A DNA stretch of 23,877 bases from JAVBQJ01 sp031549115 (GTDB taxonomy: Bacteria; Verrucomicrobiota; Lentisphaeria; Victivallales; Victivallaceae): assembly GCA_031549115.1 (NCBI GenBank), contig JAVBQJ010000143.1:1-23877 (forward strand), written 5' to 3'. This document shows, piece by piece, positions 15,373 through 22,359 of this stretch; within the stretch, counting starts at the first letter, position 1; each line of letters begins with the position of its first letter. The notes beneath the pieces were generated by a model that worked only from the letters and a program-made list of their open reading frames with translations, did not search any database and was not told where the DNA came from. Made by a program: the position numbers and the translations under genes.

Positions 15373-17606
15373 AATGGATATATGGCCGGATGATCCTCCT
15401 CGCGGGGATCCTCGGCGCCGTGACGGCGCAGGCGCGGATCATCGCGCTGGCGCCGGATGCCGTTCCGGCGGAGGCGACCGCGGCGCGGGAGCTGCAGAGT
15501 TTCATCGCGCAGATGACCGGGGAAACGCTTGCCATCGTGCGGACAACGCAGCCGGAAGAAGCGGCGCTGTGGGTCGGCCAGTCGCCGGAAATGGCGTCAA
15601 CGCTGGGAGTCGACGATTTCACGGCGCTGGCGCCGGACGGGATCATCGTCGAGAGCGCGGGGCCGCACCTGATCGTCTCCGGCGCGCGGCCGCGCGGGAC
15701 GCTGTATGCGGCATATGAGCTTCTGGAGCATTGGGGCGTCCGCTTCTGGACATCGCAAGAGAGCGACATTCCGCAGCGGGATGCGCTGGACTACTCCGGA
15801 ATTTCGCTGCGCTATCAGCCGCCGTTTCCGATCCGGGACCTGTATCATGCCGCAACGGTATGGGGCCACCCGGAGTTCGCCGCCCGGATGCGGGTGAATG
15901 GGCACACCTCGTCGGCGACAGCCGAATATGGCGGCCATGAATCGATTCTCGGCTTCTGCCATACCTTCGACCAGCTGCTGCCGGCGGAGGAGTTGCTGGG
16001 TACGCACCCGGAGTGGTTCAGCCTGGTAAATGGCGAGCGCGTCGGCGGCCTTAGCCGCGGCCAATTGTGCCTGTCCAATCCGGAAATGCGCGCCGAACTG
16101 ATCCGGCGCGCCCGTAAGTGGCTGGAGGCGAATCCGGAAGCGATGGTGATTTCCATCGCCCAGAACGACACGCCGGCGTCTTTCTGCGAATGCGACGGCT
16201 GCCGGGCGCTGACCGAACGCGAACAGGGACGTCAGTCCGGCGTATTGCTGGACTTCGTCAACGAGGTCGCTTTCGAATTGGAGAAATTCCGCCCCGGCGT
16301 GGTGGTCGAAACGCTGGCGTACAATTACACGCTGGAGCCGCCGGTCGTGACGATGCCGCGCGGCAATGTGATGATCCGGCTGTGCGTGATCGGCGCCAAC
16401 TTCTGCCGGCCGCTGGATTCGGAAACCAACGCAGCGTTCCGCGACAGCATGCGGGCGTGGTCGCAGGTTGCCGCTACGCTCGGCGTGTGGAACTACATGA
16501 CCAATTTCAAGAATTATCTGCTGCCGCATCCGAATTGGGACGCGTGGGGCGACGACATGCGTTTCTTCCGCGATCATCACGCGAAGGCGATCTTCGCGCA
16601 GCTCGACGCGCTGTCTTCGGAAACCGGCGGCGACATGCAGCCGCTGCGCTGCTGGGTCGCGGCGAAGCTGCTGTGGAACCCGGATCTGGATTCCGCCGCG
16701 TTGATCGGAGAATTTCTGGACGGCTATTACGGCAGTGCCGCACCACACATCGGCGAATATATGACGCTCCTGACGCAGGAAACCGCGAAAGAGCCGCCGC
16801 CGGAACTGGGTTGCTATCTGAACAATACCACCGGCTGGCTGGAGATGGAAACGCTGTTGTCGGCCTTCGGCGCGATGGCGCGGGCGAAAGAGGCGGTTGC
16901 GGACGATCCGGTGCGGCTGGCGCGGGTGGAATCGGCGCAAATGCCGATCGCCTTCGCCTTGCTGTTGCGCCCGGAGATGGCACAGCCGGAAGCGTACGGT
17001 TGGACGCAAGCGCAATTGCAGGCGCTGGCGCGGGAAATGCTGGCGCGCGCCGGCGGGACCGGAACGCAATACTTTGCCGAAGGAGGCCGCTTCGGGGCCT
17101 TCGCCGGGGACCTGGAGCGGCGGTATGGTCTGACGCCGCCGATTGCGGATCACGAGTTGCCGCCGGAGCTGCGCGGTCTTCCGCGCGAACGGCTGACGGC
17201 GCTGCGTCACACGAGCTTCATTGTCTATGAGGTCGGCAGCAGGGTGTTCGAAGTCGCCGACGCGAACGCCCACGGCGGGCTGGCGTGGCGGATGGCGGCC
17301 GGACACGGCGGCTGGCTGATTCAGCATGCGCTGCCGCCGTTGGGGGAGGGGGTGCGGGTCTATGCGGCGCTGCGTCTGGAAAAAACGCCGGATGCCGCCG
17401 GCGGTCCCGGCCTGGTCGTCGGCGTGCACGGAGACAATTCGCCGATGCAGACGGTCCCCGCGGATGCTTTGGATACCGCGGAATACCGTTACCTCGATCT
17501 CGGCGTACACAATCTGAGCCCGGATTGCTACTTCTATTGCGCTCCGGTGGAAAATTCCGGCGTGTCCGCAATCGTGGTCGATGAATTGATTCTGGTTGTC
17601 CCTTGA
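15363..17606 (+). CDS. Secreted DUF4838 protein (copy 2)
   Basis: The 747-residue protein starts at GTG 15363, 10 nt inside the pseudopilin gene, with GGAG (15352-15355) 7 nt upstream. An alternative ATG at 15390 would remove the charged n-region of the signal peptide (MAVKWIYGRMILLAGILGAV, cleavage likely after TAQA). The accessory domain has ATAARELQSFIAQMTGE and RGTLYAAYELLEHWGVRFW. The DUF4838 core has YGGHESILGFCHTF, HPEWFSLVNG, GQLCLSNPEM, the cysteine motif FCECDGC and GVLLDFVNEV, all collinear with the copy at 11183. The middle block VWNYMTNFKNYLLPHPNW also matches. The C-terminal region resembles a beta-sandwich. It is probably exported and acts on glycans, with the reaction unproven. 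The gene ends 8 nt before the left arm of a terminator-like structure interrupted by a long palindrome. Confidence 0.88.
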   Translation: MAVKWIYGRMILLAGILGAVTAQARIIALAPDAVPAEATAARELQSFIAQMTGETLAIVRTTQPEEAALWVGQSPEMASTLGVDDFTALAPDGIIVESAGPHLIVSGARPRGTLYAAYELLEHWGVRFWTSQESDIPQRDALDYSGISLRYQPPFPIRDLYHAATVWGHPEFAARMRVNGHTSSATAEYGGHESILGFCHTFDQLLPAEELLGTHPEWFSLVNGERVGGLSRGQLCLSNPEMRAELIRRARKWLEANPEAMVISIAQNDTPASFCECDGCRALTEREQGRQSGVLLDFVNEVAFELEKFRPGVVVETLAYNYTLEPPVVTMPRGNVMIRLCVIGANFCRPLDSETNAAFRDSMRAWSQVAATLGVWNYMTNFKNYLLPHPNWDAWGDDMRFFRDHHAKAIFAQLDALSSETGGDMQPLRCWVAAKLLWNPDLDSAALIGEFLDGYYGSAAPHIGEYMTLLTQETAKEPPPELGCYLNNTTGWLEMETLLSAFGAMARAKEAVADDPVRLARVESAQMPIAFALLLRPEMAQPEAYGWTQAQLQALAREMLARAGGTGTQYFAEGGRFGAFAGDLERRYGLTPPIADHELPPELRGLPRERLTALRHTSFIVYEVGSRVFEVADANAHGGLAWRMAAGHGGWLIQHALPPLGEGVRVYAALRLEKTPDAAGGPGLVVGVHGDNSPMQTVPADALDTAEYRYLDLGVHNLSPDCYFYCAPVENSGVSAIVVDELILVVP

Positions 17607-17614
17607 TAAAAGCG

Positions 17615-17817
17615 CGGGGCCGCATTCCTGAATATTGCACGAATGGCCGAAAAATCTATCGCATCCTTATGGCGTCAAAAGCCTTGCGAAAATCCTCGCC
17701 GATAGCGCTGCTATCGACTGCGGTATTTGCAAGTCTTTGACATCCATAAATGCTTGCGATATATTTCCGGCGCTTCATGCAACATCCAGGCATTGGAAAA
17801 CTCCGCATGCGGCCCCG
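17615..17817. terminator. Split bidirectional terminator-like arms
   Basis: CGGGGCCGCAT (17615-17625) and ATGCGGCCCCG (17807-17817) are perfect 11-bp complementary arms between two convergent genes. They match the arms of the terminator at 13456-13488, where the loop region is only about 12 nt; here 181 nt separate them. On the plus strand the right arm is followed by TCCGTTTTACTTTT, and on the minus strand the left arm by CGCTTTTATC, so weak T-tracts lie on both sides. Termination function is inferred. Confidence 0.5.
17627..17790. repeat. Long imperfect palindrome (giant hairpin element) inside the terminator
   Basis: This 164-nt segment is an imperfect inverted repeat centred near 17708. 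The end CCTGAATATTGCACGAA (from 17627) is complementary to the end running back from 17790 (CCTGGATGTTGCATGAA on the opposite strand). Pairing continues through GCCG, TATCGCA, TTATGG, GTCAAA and CTTGC blocks to a perfect tip, CGATAGC-GCT-GCTATCG (17700-17716). Overall complementarity is roughly three quarters by eye. No coding potential is evident. It has the look of a small non-autonomous palindromic repeat of the ERIC or MITE type, or of a structured 3'-UTR RNA. No target-site duplication is evident. Confidence 0.75.
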
Positions 17818-17823
17818 TCCGTT

Positions 17824-20109
17824 TTACTTTTGCTTGAGGCACATCACATTATAGACGCCGTCGATGACGACGGCGCCTTCGGTGACGTGTTCGAAGCCCG
17901 GGAACTGATGGTCCCACGCTTCCAAACCCTTCAGGTAACCGATCTGCGGGCCGGTCGCCGGACCGAAATTTTCGCCCGACATCAGCATCGGAATCCCCGG
18001 CGGATACGGAATGACCGAATTCGCCGATACCCGGTTCGCCAGCTTGCTCGTCGGCACCAGTTCGATGTCGTTGGAGACGATCTTCCGGAACGCCTCGCGC
18101 GGCGAAACCACCTGCTCCGGCAGTGTTTCGAAGGCCGCATTCAATTTGCCGTCCGGATCGTTGGCCACCAGATACGCGTACATTTCATCGCTCAGGTCCT
18201 TGATGCCCATCGACGCGTAACGCTTCGGGTACTGCGCGGTCAGATTCGGCAGCACCTGCGACAACGGCGCGTTGGCGTCGTAATACTGCTTGAACTTCAG
18301 CAGCGTATTCACCAGCGTCCCCCACTTGCCCTTGGTGATGCCCATCGAAAACAGGAACATCAACTGCGAATCGGTCGATCGCGTCGGCACGATGCCGTGC
18401 AAAAACAGATAGTTGGAGATCAGAATCGCCGGAATGCCGTGCGGCTGCAATTTGCCGTCATCGCCCATACCCGGCGTCAGGATACTGACCTTGATCGGGT
18501 CGACCAGCACCCAGTCTTTTCCGATGTCGCCGAAGCCGTGCCAGACCGCGTTCGGCTCCAGCATCCAGCAGCTCTGCTCGAAGCGCAACAGATCGCGCGG
18601 CGCGTCGGCGAAGTCGTAAACTGTTCCGGTCGCCGGATCGGTGACCTTGTCGGCGTTCCACGGTTTGAAAAACCAGCTGCCGGCCTTGGTGAAGTCGCGG
18701 TACAGCCGCGCCATGCACTGCCGGTAATCGACCGCCTCGTCGATGACCTCCTGGGTCAGCGATTGGCCGCTGCGCCGCATCATATCGGTGGAGATGTCGT
18801 TGGACGCACAGATCGCGTACAACGGCGACGTGGTTTCGTGCAGCATGTACGACTGGTTGAAGCGGTTGAAGTCGATGCCCTCGCGCCCCTGGCGGATGTG
18901 AATGTAGCTGGCCTGCGACAGCGCATTCAACAGTTTGTGGGTCGATTGCGTGGAAAATACGGTCGCGCCCTTGTGCTTTTTCGGATCGCCGCGCATCGCG
19001 AAGTGCTCGCGGTACATCGGGTTGAAGCGGGCATACCCGTACCAGGCTTCGTCGAAGTGGACGCGGTCGGCGGATTGCGCCAGCAACTCCTCGACCTTGG
19101 CGGCGTTGTAGCACAAGCCGTCGTAGGTACAGTTGGTGACCACGGAGTAACGCTTCAGGTTGTCCGAATGCGGCAGTTTGCAGGCGCCGATCTTCTGCTT
19201 GATCGCTTTCGGCGTCATCTGGCTGGACAGGATCGGGCCGATGATGCCGTAACGGTTCCGGGTCGGGATCATGTAAACCGGAATCGCGCCGCTGATGATC
19301 AGCCCCTGTTCGATCGATTTGTGACAGTTGCGGTCGCAGATCGCGATATCGCCGTCCTCCAGACACACCTGCATGATGGTCCGGTTCGAACCCGAGGTCC
19401 CGGTCACCACCGAATAGCTTTCGTCGGCGCCGAAAACCTCGGCGGCCAGGACTTCGCTGTCGTGGAAAGCGCCGGTGTGATCGAGCAGCGAACCGATGGT
19501 GTAGCGCTCGATTCCGGTATCGGTGCGAAACAGGTTTTCGCCGTAGAAGTCGTAGTATTTTTTGCCCGCCGGCGTCTTGGTGAAGCCGACGCCGCCCTGG
19601 TGGCCCGGCGCCGCCCACGAATATTCATGGTGGCTTTCGTTGTACTTCCAGATCGCCTTGAACAGCGGCGGCAGCAGTTCCTGGCGGAAGCGCTCGATCG
19701 CCGCCATGACGCGGTCGGCGATGAACACCGGGCTGTCTTCGAAAATCCAGACGAATTCGGTGGCGCGCTCCATCAGGCCGGCATTCAGCGCCTCCGAGGT
19801 CTTGTCGCGGTCCGCCAAGAGAAACACCGGGACGCCGCTCTGGCGCTCGTCGATCGCCTCGAGCACGGCGAACGCGCCGGGCTCCTCCGACGGCGTCAGA
19901 TCCATGTCGGTGGACAAAAGAAAGGCGTCGATATCCATATTGTTGCGGATCAGCGGCAACGCCTCCTGGTAACTGTTGACATGCAGGACTTCGACCTTGT
20001 AATCCGCCAACGCGTCCGTAACCCGGGCGATCGCCGCGTTGGCGACCTCGCTGGCATTGGTGATCGGATCTTCGATGATCAGGACCTGACGTGATAATAA
20101 TTCATACAT
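17824..20109 (-). CDS. adiA: Biodegradative arginine decarboxylase (PLP-dependent)
   Basis: The 761-residue protein matches AdiA-type fold-I decarboxylases (E. coli AdiA is 755-756 residues). The reaction is arginine to agmatine plus CO2, using up one cytoplasmic proton, and it acts in acid resistance. The N-terminal wing domain (about 1-130) is followed by EYSWAAPGHQGGVGFTKTPA (162-181), TGTSGSNRTIMQ (236-247), DRNCHKSIEQGL (259-270), TNCTYDGLCYNA (325-336), HFDEAWYGYARF (351-362) and the PLP lysine K392 in STQSTHKLLNALSQASYIHI. TNCTYDGxCYNA and the long collinear identity with AdiA favour arginine over lysine or ornithine. The start at 20109 has GGGAG 8 nt upstream; a 54-residue in-frame upstream extension runs into the antiporter gene and is discarded. 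It is second in the operon, 28 nt after the antiporter. Its stop lies 7 nt from the terminator-like arm at 17817. Confidence 0.96.
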   Translation of the reverse strand: MYELLSRQVLIIEDPITNASEVANAAIARVTDALADYKVEVLHVNSYQEALPLIRNNMDIDAFLLSTDMDLTPSEEPGAFAVLEAIDERQSGVPVFLLADRDKTSEALNAGLMERATEFVWIFEDSPVFIADRVMAAIERFRQELLPPLFKAIWKYNESHHEYSWAAPGHQGGVGFTKTPAGKKYYDFYGENLFRTDTGIERYTIGSLLDHTGAFHDSEVLAAEVFGADESYSVVTGTSGSNRTIMQVCLEDGDIAICDRNCHKSIEQGLIISGAIPVYMIPTRNRYGIIGPILSSQMTPKAIKQKIGACKLPHSDNLKRYSVVTNCTYDGLCYNAAKVEELLAQSADRVHFDEAWYGYARFNPMYREHFAMRGDPKKHKGATVFSTQSTHKLLNALSQASYIHIRQGREGIDFNRFNQSYMLHETTSPLYAICASNDISTDMMRRSGQSLTQEVIDEAVDYRQCMARLYRDFTKAGSWFFKPWNADKVTDPATGTVYDFADAPRDLLRFEQSCWMLEPNAVWHGFGDIGKDWVLVDPIKVSILTPGMGDDGKLQPHGIPAILISNYLFLHGIVPTRSTDSQLMFLFSMGITKGKWGTLVNTLLKFKQYYDANAPLSQVLPNLTAQYPKRYASMGIKDLSDEMYAYLVANDPDGKLNAAFETLPEQVVSPREAFRKIVSNDIELVPTSKLANRVSANSVIPYPPGIPMLMSGENFGPATGPQIGYLKGLEAWDHQFPGFEHVTEGAVVIDGVYNVMCLKQK

Positions 20110-20137
20110 GATATACACTCCCTCTCTCTGGTTTCCC

Positions 20138-21706
20138 TTATTTCCCGGCCGACGCCGTGGACTCCTTCGCTGCGACTTGGGCGGTGGCGACTGTTTTGGC
20201 TTTGGCGCGGTGCGGGCGGAGCTGCGCTTCATGGTTCTCCCACCAGCCGATGGCGATGGTGGCCAGCGCACAGACGGCGATGGCGACGATCACCAGCGCC
20301 CCGATCAGCTCCGGCTTGGTGAATATGCGCTTGTCGGCGCCTTCGCCCGCCTTCTTGTTCGCCTCGTGGCGCGCCCATAAATAGAGCGGGATCCCCGCCG
20401 CCAGAAAGATGAATGTCATCAACAGATAATTCAAGCCGCCCGAATACAGCATCCACAGCGCAAACACACTGCCGACGGCGCCGCTGACGCAGGCGTAGAC
20501 CTTTCCGACCGATGCCTTGCCCGGATACTGCTTGGTGACGCAGAGTTTAAACAGATACATGGTACAGGCCAGATACGGCGGCACGATCATGATGCTGGTG
20601 ATCGACAGCATGGTGTTCCACGCGTTCGACTCGAAGTACACGAACACCATGCACAGCTGCATCACCAGACTGGAAACCCACAACGATACCGACGGCGTCG
20701 ATTTGAGGTTTTCCCGGTTGAATATCTGCGGGAAGGTGCCGTCCTTCGCCGCCGCGTACGGAATCTGCGCGATCATCATGGTGAATGCCAGCCACGAGGT
20801 CATCAGCGCGATGATGCCGCCGAGGTTCATCAGCCATCCGGCCCAGGAGCCCGCGACGCTTTCCAGCAATGGCGCGGTCGACGGGTTGGCCAGCTGCGAC
20901 AGCTGGTACTGGTTCATGGTGCCGAACGGCACCAGCGACAGCAGCGCGTAAATCACGAGACAGCCGAGGAAGCCCAGCACGGTGGCTTTGCCCACATCCT
21001 TCTGATTTCTGGCCTGCCCGGAGAGCACGACCGCGCCCTCGATGCCGATGAATGCCCACAGCGTCACCAGCATGGTGCCGGAAACCTGCTCCCACATGCT
21101 GCCCATCGGCTTCAGGTGCTCGGCCGGAATCGTTTCCATCGCGGACATATCGGTGGTGAAGGTCGCCCAACTGAATGTGAACAGGAGAATGACGATGAAC
21201 AGGAGAATCGGCAGCAGCTTGGCGACGGTGCCGATGACGTTGACGAACGCCGCCTGCTTGATGCCGGCCAGCACGATGAAGTTCATCATCCAGATCACCA
21301 GCGAACCGCCGAGGATCGACCAGATGTTGTTGCCGCCGGTGAAAACGCCGGGGAAGAAGTAGTCGAATCCGTCCAGCAGCATCACGGCATAGCCGACATT
21401 GCCGAAGATATTGCACAGCCAGTACCCCCAGGCCATTTGGAAGCCGGCGAATCGGCCGAATCCGAGGCGGGCATAGGAGTAAATTCCGGTGGTGGCGTCC
21501 GGCCGGACCTCGGCCAGGACCCGGAAGGTGTTGGCGATGAAAAACATGCCGATGCCGGTGATGATCCAGGCGATGGTGACGCCGGTGACGCCGGCGTATT
21601 GCGCCATATTTTGCGGCAGACTGAAAATTCCTCCTCCGACCATGGCACTGATGACCAGTGCTGCCAGAGCCAATACCCCCAGCTTGCGATTGTCCGGTGC
21701 GCTCAT
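20138..21706 (-). CDS. Basic amino acid/polyamine antiporter (APA family), probable arginine:agmatine exchanger
   Basis: The 522-residue product is an APC-superfamily transporter with about 12 membrane helices. The first helix carries the substrate-site motif VGGGIFSLPQN (about residues 23-33), and GIYSYARLGFGRFAG and AFIGIEGAVVLSGQARNQKD are typical of the ArcD/AdiC/AaxC branch. Position immediately before an AdiA-type decarboxylase argues for arginine in and agmatine out, which makes the pair a proton-consuming acid-resistance cycle; arginine:ornithine exchange cannot be excluded. It is longer than AdiC (445 residues), with a polar Ala/Lys-rich tail of about 35 residues after the last helix (from about 488). 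The ATG at 21706 has GAGGAG about 7 nt upstream. Between this gene and its likely promoter lie a GC hairpin and a small ORF. Confidence 0.92.
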   Translation of the reverse strand: MSAPDNRKLGVLALAALVISAMVGGGIFSLPQNMAQYAGVTGVTIAWIITGIGMFFIANTFRVLAEVRPDATTGIYSYARLGFGRFAGFQMAWGYWLCNIFGNVGYAVMLLDGFDYFFPGVFTGGNNIWSILGGSLVIWMMNFIVLAGIKQAAFVNVIGTVAKLLPILLFIVILLFTFSWATFTTDMSAMETIPAEHLKPMGSMWEQVSGTMLVTLWAFIGIEGAVVLSGQARNQKDVGKATVLGFLGCLVIYALLSLVPFGTMNQYQLSQLANPSTAPLLESVAGSWAGWLMNLGGIIALMTSWLAFTMMIAQIPYAAAKDGTFPQIFNRENLKSTPSVSLWVSSLVMQLCMVFVYFESNAWNTMLSITSIMIVPPYLACTMYLFKLCVTKQYPGKASVGKVYACVSGAVGSVFALWMLYSGGLNYLLMTFIFLAAGIPLYLWARHEANKKAGEGADKRIFTKPELIGALVIVAIAVCALATIAIGWWENHEAQLRPHRAKAKTVATAQVAAKESTASAGK

Positions 21707-21731
21707 ACGATTCTCCTCGGTTATGATTTGC

Positions 21732-21752
21732 CGGCGGCGGCATCCGCCGCCG
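21732..21752 (-). promoter_or_regulatory. Perfect GC hairpin in the 5' leader of the antiporter gene
   Basis: CGGCGGCGG (21732-21740) and CCGCCGCCG (21744-21752) form a 9-bp all-GC stem with a 3-nt loop. In the minus-strand mRNA it starts 5 nt after the stop codon of the small ORF and ends 25 nt before the antiporter ATG. No T-tract follows on that strand, so it is not a classic terminator; it could act as an attenuator, an RNase barrier or a translational switch. Confidence 0.6.
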
Positions 21753-21757
21753 TTGTT

Positions 21758-21847
21758 TTATGCTTCAAAGCGTGTGACGATGAAAAAATCGGACGATCCG
21801 ATAACACGGTCGGGAAAGGGATACCGCAGAGGCAAATCGGGCTTCAT
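21758..21847 (-). CDS. Small leader ORF upstream of the arginine acid-resistance operon
   Basis: A 29-codon frame starts at ATG 21847 and ends with TAA at 21758-21760. It is preceded by GAGGAGG with 5 nt between AGGAGG and the ATG, the best Shine-Dalgarno in the window. The peptide begins MKPDLPLRYPFPDRV and ends in IVTRFEA; it has three Arg codons (CGG, CGT, CGC), two Phe-Pro-like turns and no clear membrane helix. It lies on the same strand as the antiporter and decarboxylase and stops 5 nt before a strong hairpin. Together this suggests a regulatory leader peptide whose translation affects the hairpin or downstream initiation. It does not resemble SpeFL, the ornithine-sensing leader of E. 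coli speF. A free-standing small protein is the alternative. Confidence 0.55.
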   Translation of the reverse strand: MKPDLPLRYPFPDRVIGSSDFFIVTRFEA

Positions 21848-22011
21848 AGCAACCTCCTCATTCTGTGCTATTTCTCAATAGAAAAAAATACCGCGGCATC
21901 GCATTTTTTCAGGTTGCCCTGTGAAAAAACTACAAAACCTCCGGTATACAATAAACCCGGGACATGATAACAATGAAAACGCAATCCACAAAAAAATTCT
22001 CTTCACCATAC

Positions 22012-22039
22012 AAATTAGTTCACTTCCGGGAAAAGTCAA
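22012..22039 (-). promoter_or_regulatory. Candidate promoter of the arginine acid-resistance operon
   Basis: On the minus strand TTGACT (22034-22039) is followed after 16 nt by TAATTT (22012-22017). Start near 22005 would give a leader of roughly 160 nt before the small ORF and 300 nt before the antiporter. The -35 is strong and the -10 weak. The spacer carries one copy of TTTCCCGGAAG. Confidence 0.4.
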
Positions 22040-22113
22040 GTTTTTTTTATATTTTTCCCTCTGGCATGGCAATCGCGAAAAATTCGGGCAAAAAAGGTCG
22101 AATTTCCCGGAAG
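22023..22113. repeat. 11-bp inverted repeat flanking divergent promoters
   Basis: CTTCCGGGAAA (22023-22033) and TTTCCCGGAAG (22103-22113) are exact reverse complements 69 nt apart. One lies between the -35 and -10 of the arginine-operon promoter and the other 5 nt upstream of the tRNA promoter -35. Each arm is itself nearly palindromic (TTCC-C-GGAA), as expected for a dimeric regulator. The regulator is unknown. Confidence 0.45.
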
Positions 22114-22118
22114 CGAGC

Positions 22119-22146
22119 TTGACAAACGGAATTTTACCACTATAGT
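22119..22146 (+). promoter_or_regulatory. Promoter of tRNA-Ala
   Basis: TTGACA (22119-22124), 16 nt, TATAGT (22141-22146). The predicted start near 22153 lies about 16 nt before the mature 5' end of the tRNA. A second TTGACA at 22155-22160 has no matching -10. Confidence 0.75.
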
Positions 22147-22168
22147 AAACGGTGTTGACAAAACAACA

Positions 22169-22245
22169 GGGGCATTAGCTCAGTTGGCTAGAGCGCCACA
22201 CTGGCAGTGTGGAGGTCAAGGGTTCGAGTCCCTTATGCTCCACCA
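22169..22245 (+). tRNA. tRNA-Ala (anticodon GGC)
   Basis: A complete cloverleaf is visible. The acceptor GGGGCAT (22169-22175) pairs with ATGCTCC (22235-22241), the D arm is GCTC/GAGC, and the anticodon stem CCACA/TGTGG encloses CTGGCAG with anticodon GGC at 22203-22205. The T arm is AAGGG-TTCGAGT-CCCTT. Discriminator A and an encoded CCA (22243-22245) end the gene. The G3-U70 pair in the acceptor is the alanine identity element, confirming the assignment. It reads GCC and GCU codons. Confidence 0.97.
22218..22245 (+). other. Candidate attL: tRNA-Ala 3' end used as integration site
   Basis: A tyrosine recombinase gene begins 114 nt after the CCA end, pointing away from the tRNA. This is the standard arrangement of islands and prophages that integrate at tRNA 3' ends and keep the gene intact. 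The core would lie within the T arm to CCA. The matching attR is outside the window, so the exact core is unknown. Confidence 0.4.
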
Positions 22246-22274
22246 TTTCTCCCTCAAAAAAGGGAAAATGGTGG
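22240..22274 (+). repeat. Inverted repeat running from the tRNA 3' end into the element
   Basis: CCACCATTT (22240-22248) pairs with AAATGGTGG (22266-22274), and inside it TCCCT pairs with AGGGA, giving 14 bp with one bulged base and a loop CAAAAA. The left arm includes the encoded CCA. It could be an arm site of the recombinase or a structure affecting 3' processing of the tRNA. Confidence 0.6.
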
Positions 22275-22359
22275 CAAACAGTACCACTTCGAGGAAAATT
22301 ACTTCCCGCTGGATCATTTTACAGCCAAATCCGATAATTTTGATCAAAAGAGGATTTGA

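Larger units (their letters stand above)
21848..22168. other. Intergenic regulatory region between the arginine operon and tRNA-Ala
   Basis: This AT-rich stretch has no gene I can support. It holds divergent promoters for the arginine operon (22012-22039) and tRNA-Ala (22119-22146) and an inverted repeat with CTTCCGGGAAA/TTTCCCGGAAG arms. It also has a small CAGG-TTGC-CCTG hairpin (21910-21921) flanked by T and A runs. A/T tracts at about 21991-21997 and 22040-22056 may bend the DNA. Confidence 0.5.

Noticed and set aside
17627..17790. The long palindrome as a CRISPR repeat or riboswitch.
   Set aside because: There are no regularly spaced repeats, and it lies between convergent genes rather than in a leader; the structure is one long imperfect hairpin.
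17635..20094. An 819-codon plus-strand frame opposite the arginine decarboxylase.
   Set aside because: Antisense shadow of a gene collinear with AdiA; the translated sequence has no recognisable domain, and its start lies in the palindromic element.
21904..21929. T6-CAGG-TTGC-CCTG-TG-A6 as a terminator.
   Set aside because: The T run precedes the stem and the A run follows it on both strands, the reverse of an intrinsic terminator.
21875..22009. A 44-codon minus-strand frame starting MVKRIFLWIAFSLLS, ending before the leader ORF of the arginine operon.
   Set aside because: It has a membrane-helix-like start but no usable Shine-Dalgarno, and its ATG would lie at or upstream of the predicted transcription start. 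Kept only as a remote possibility of a small membrane peptide.
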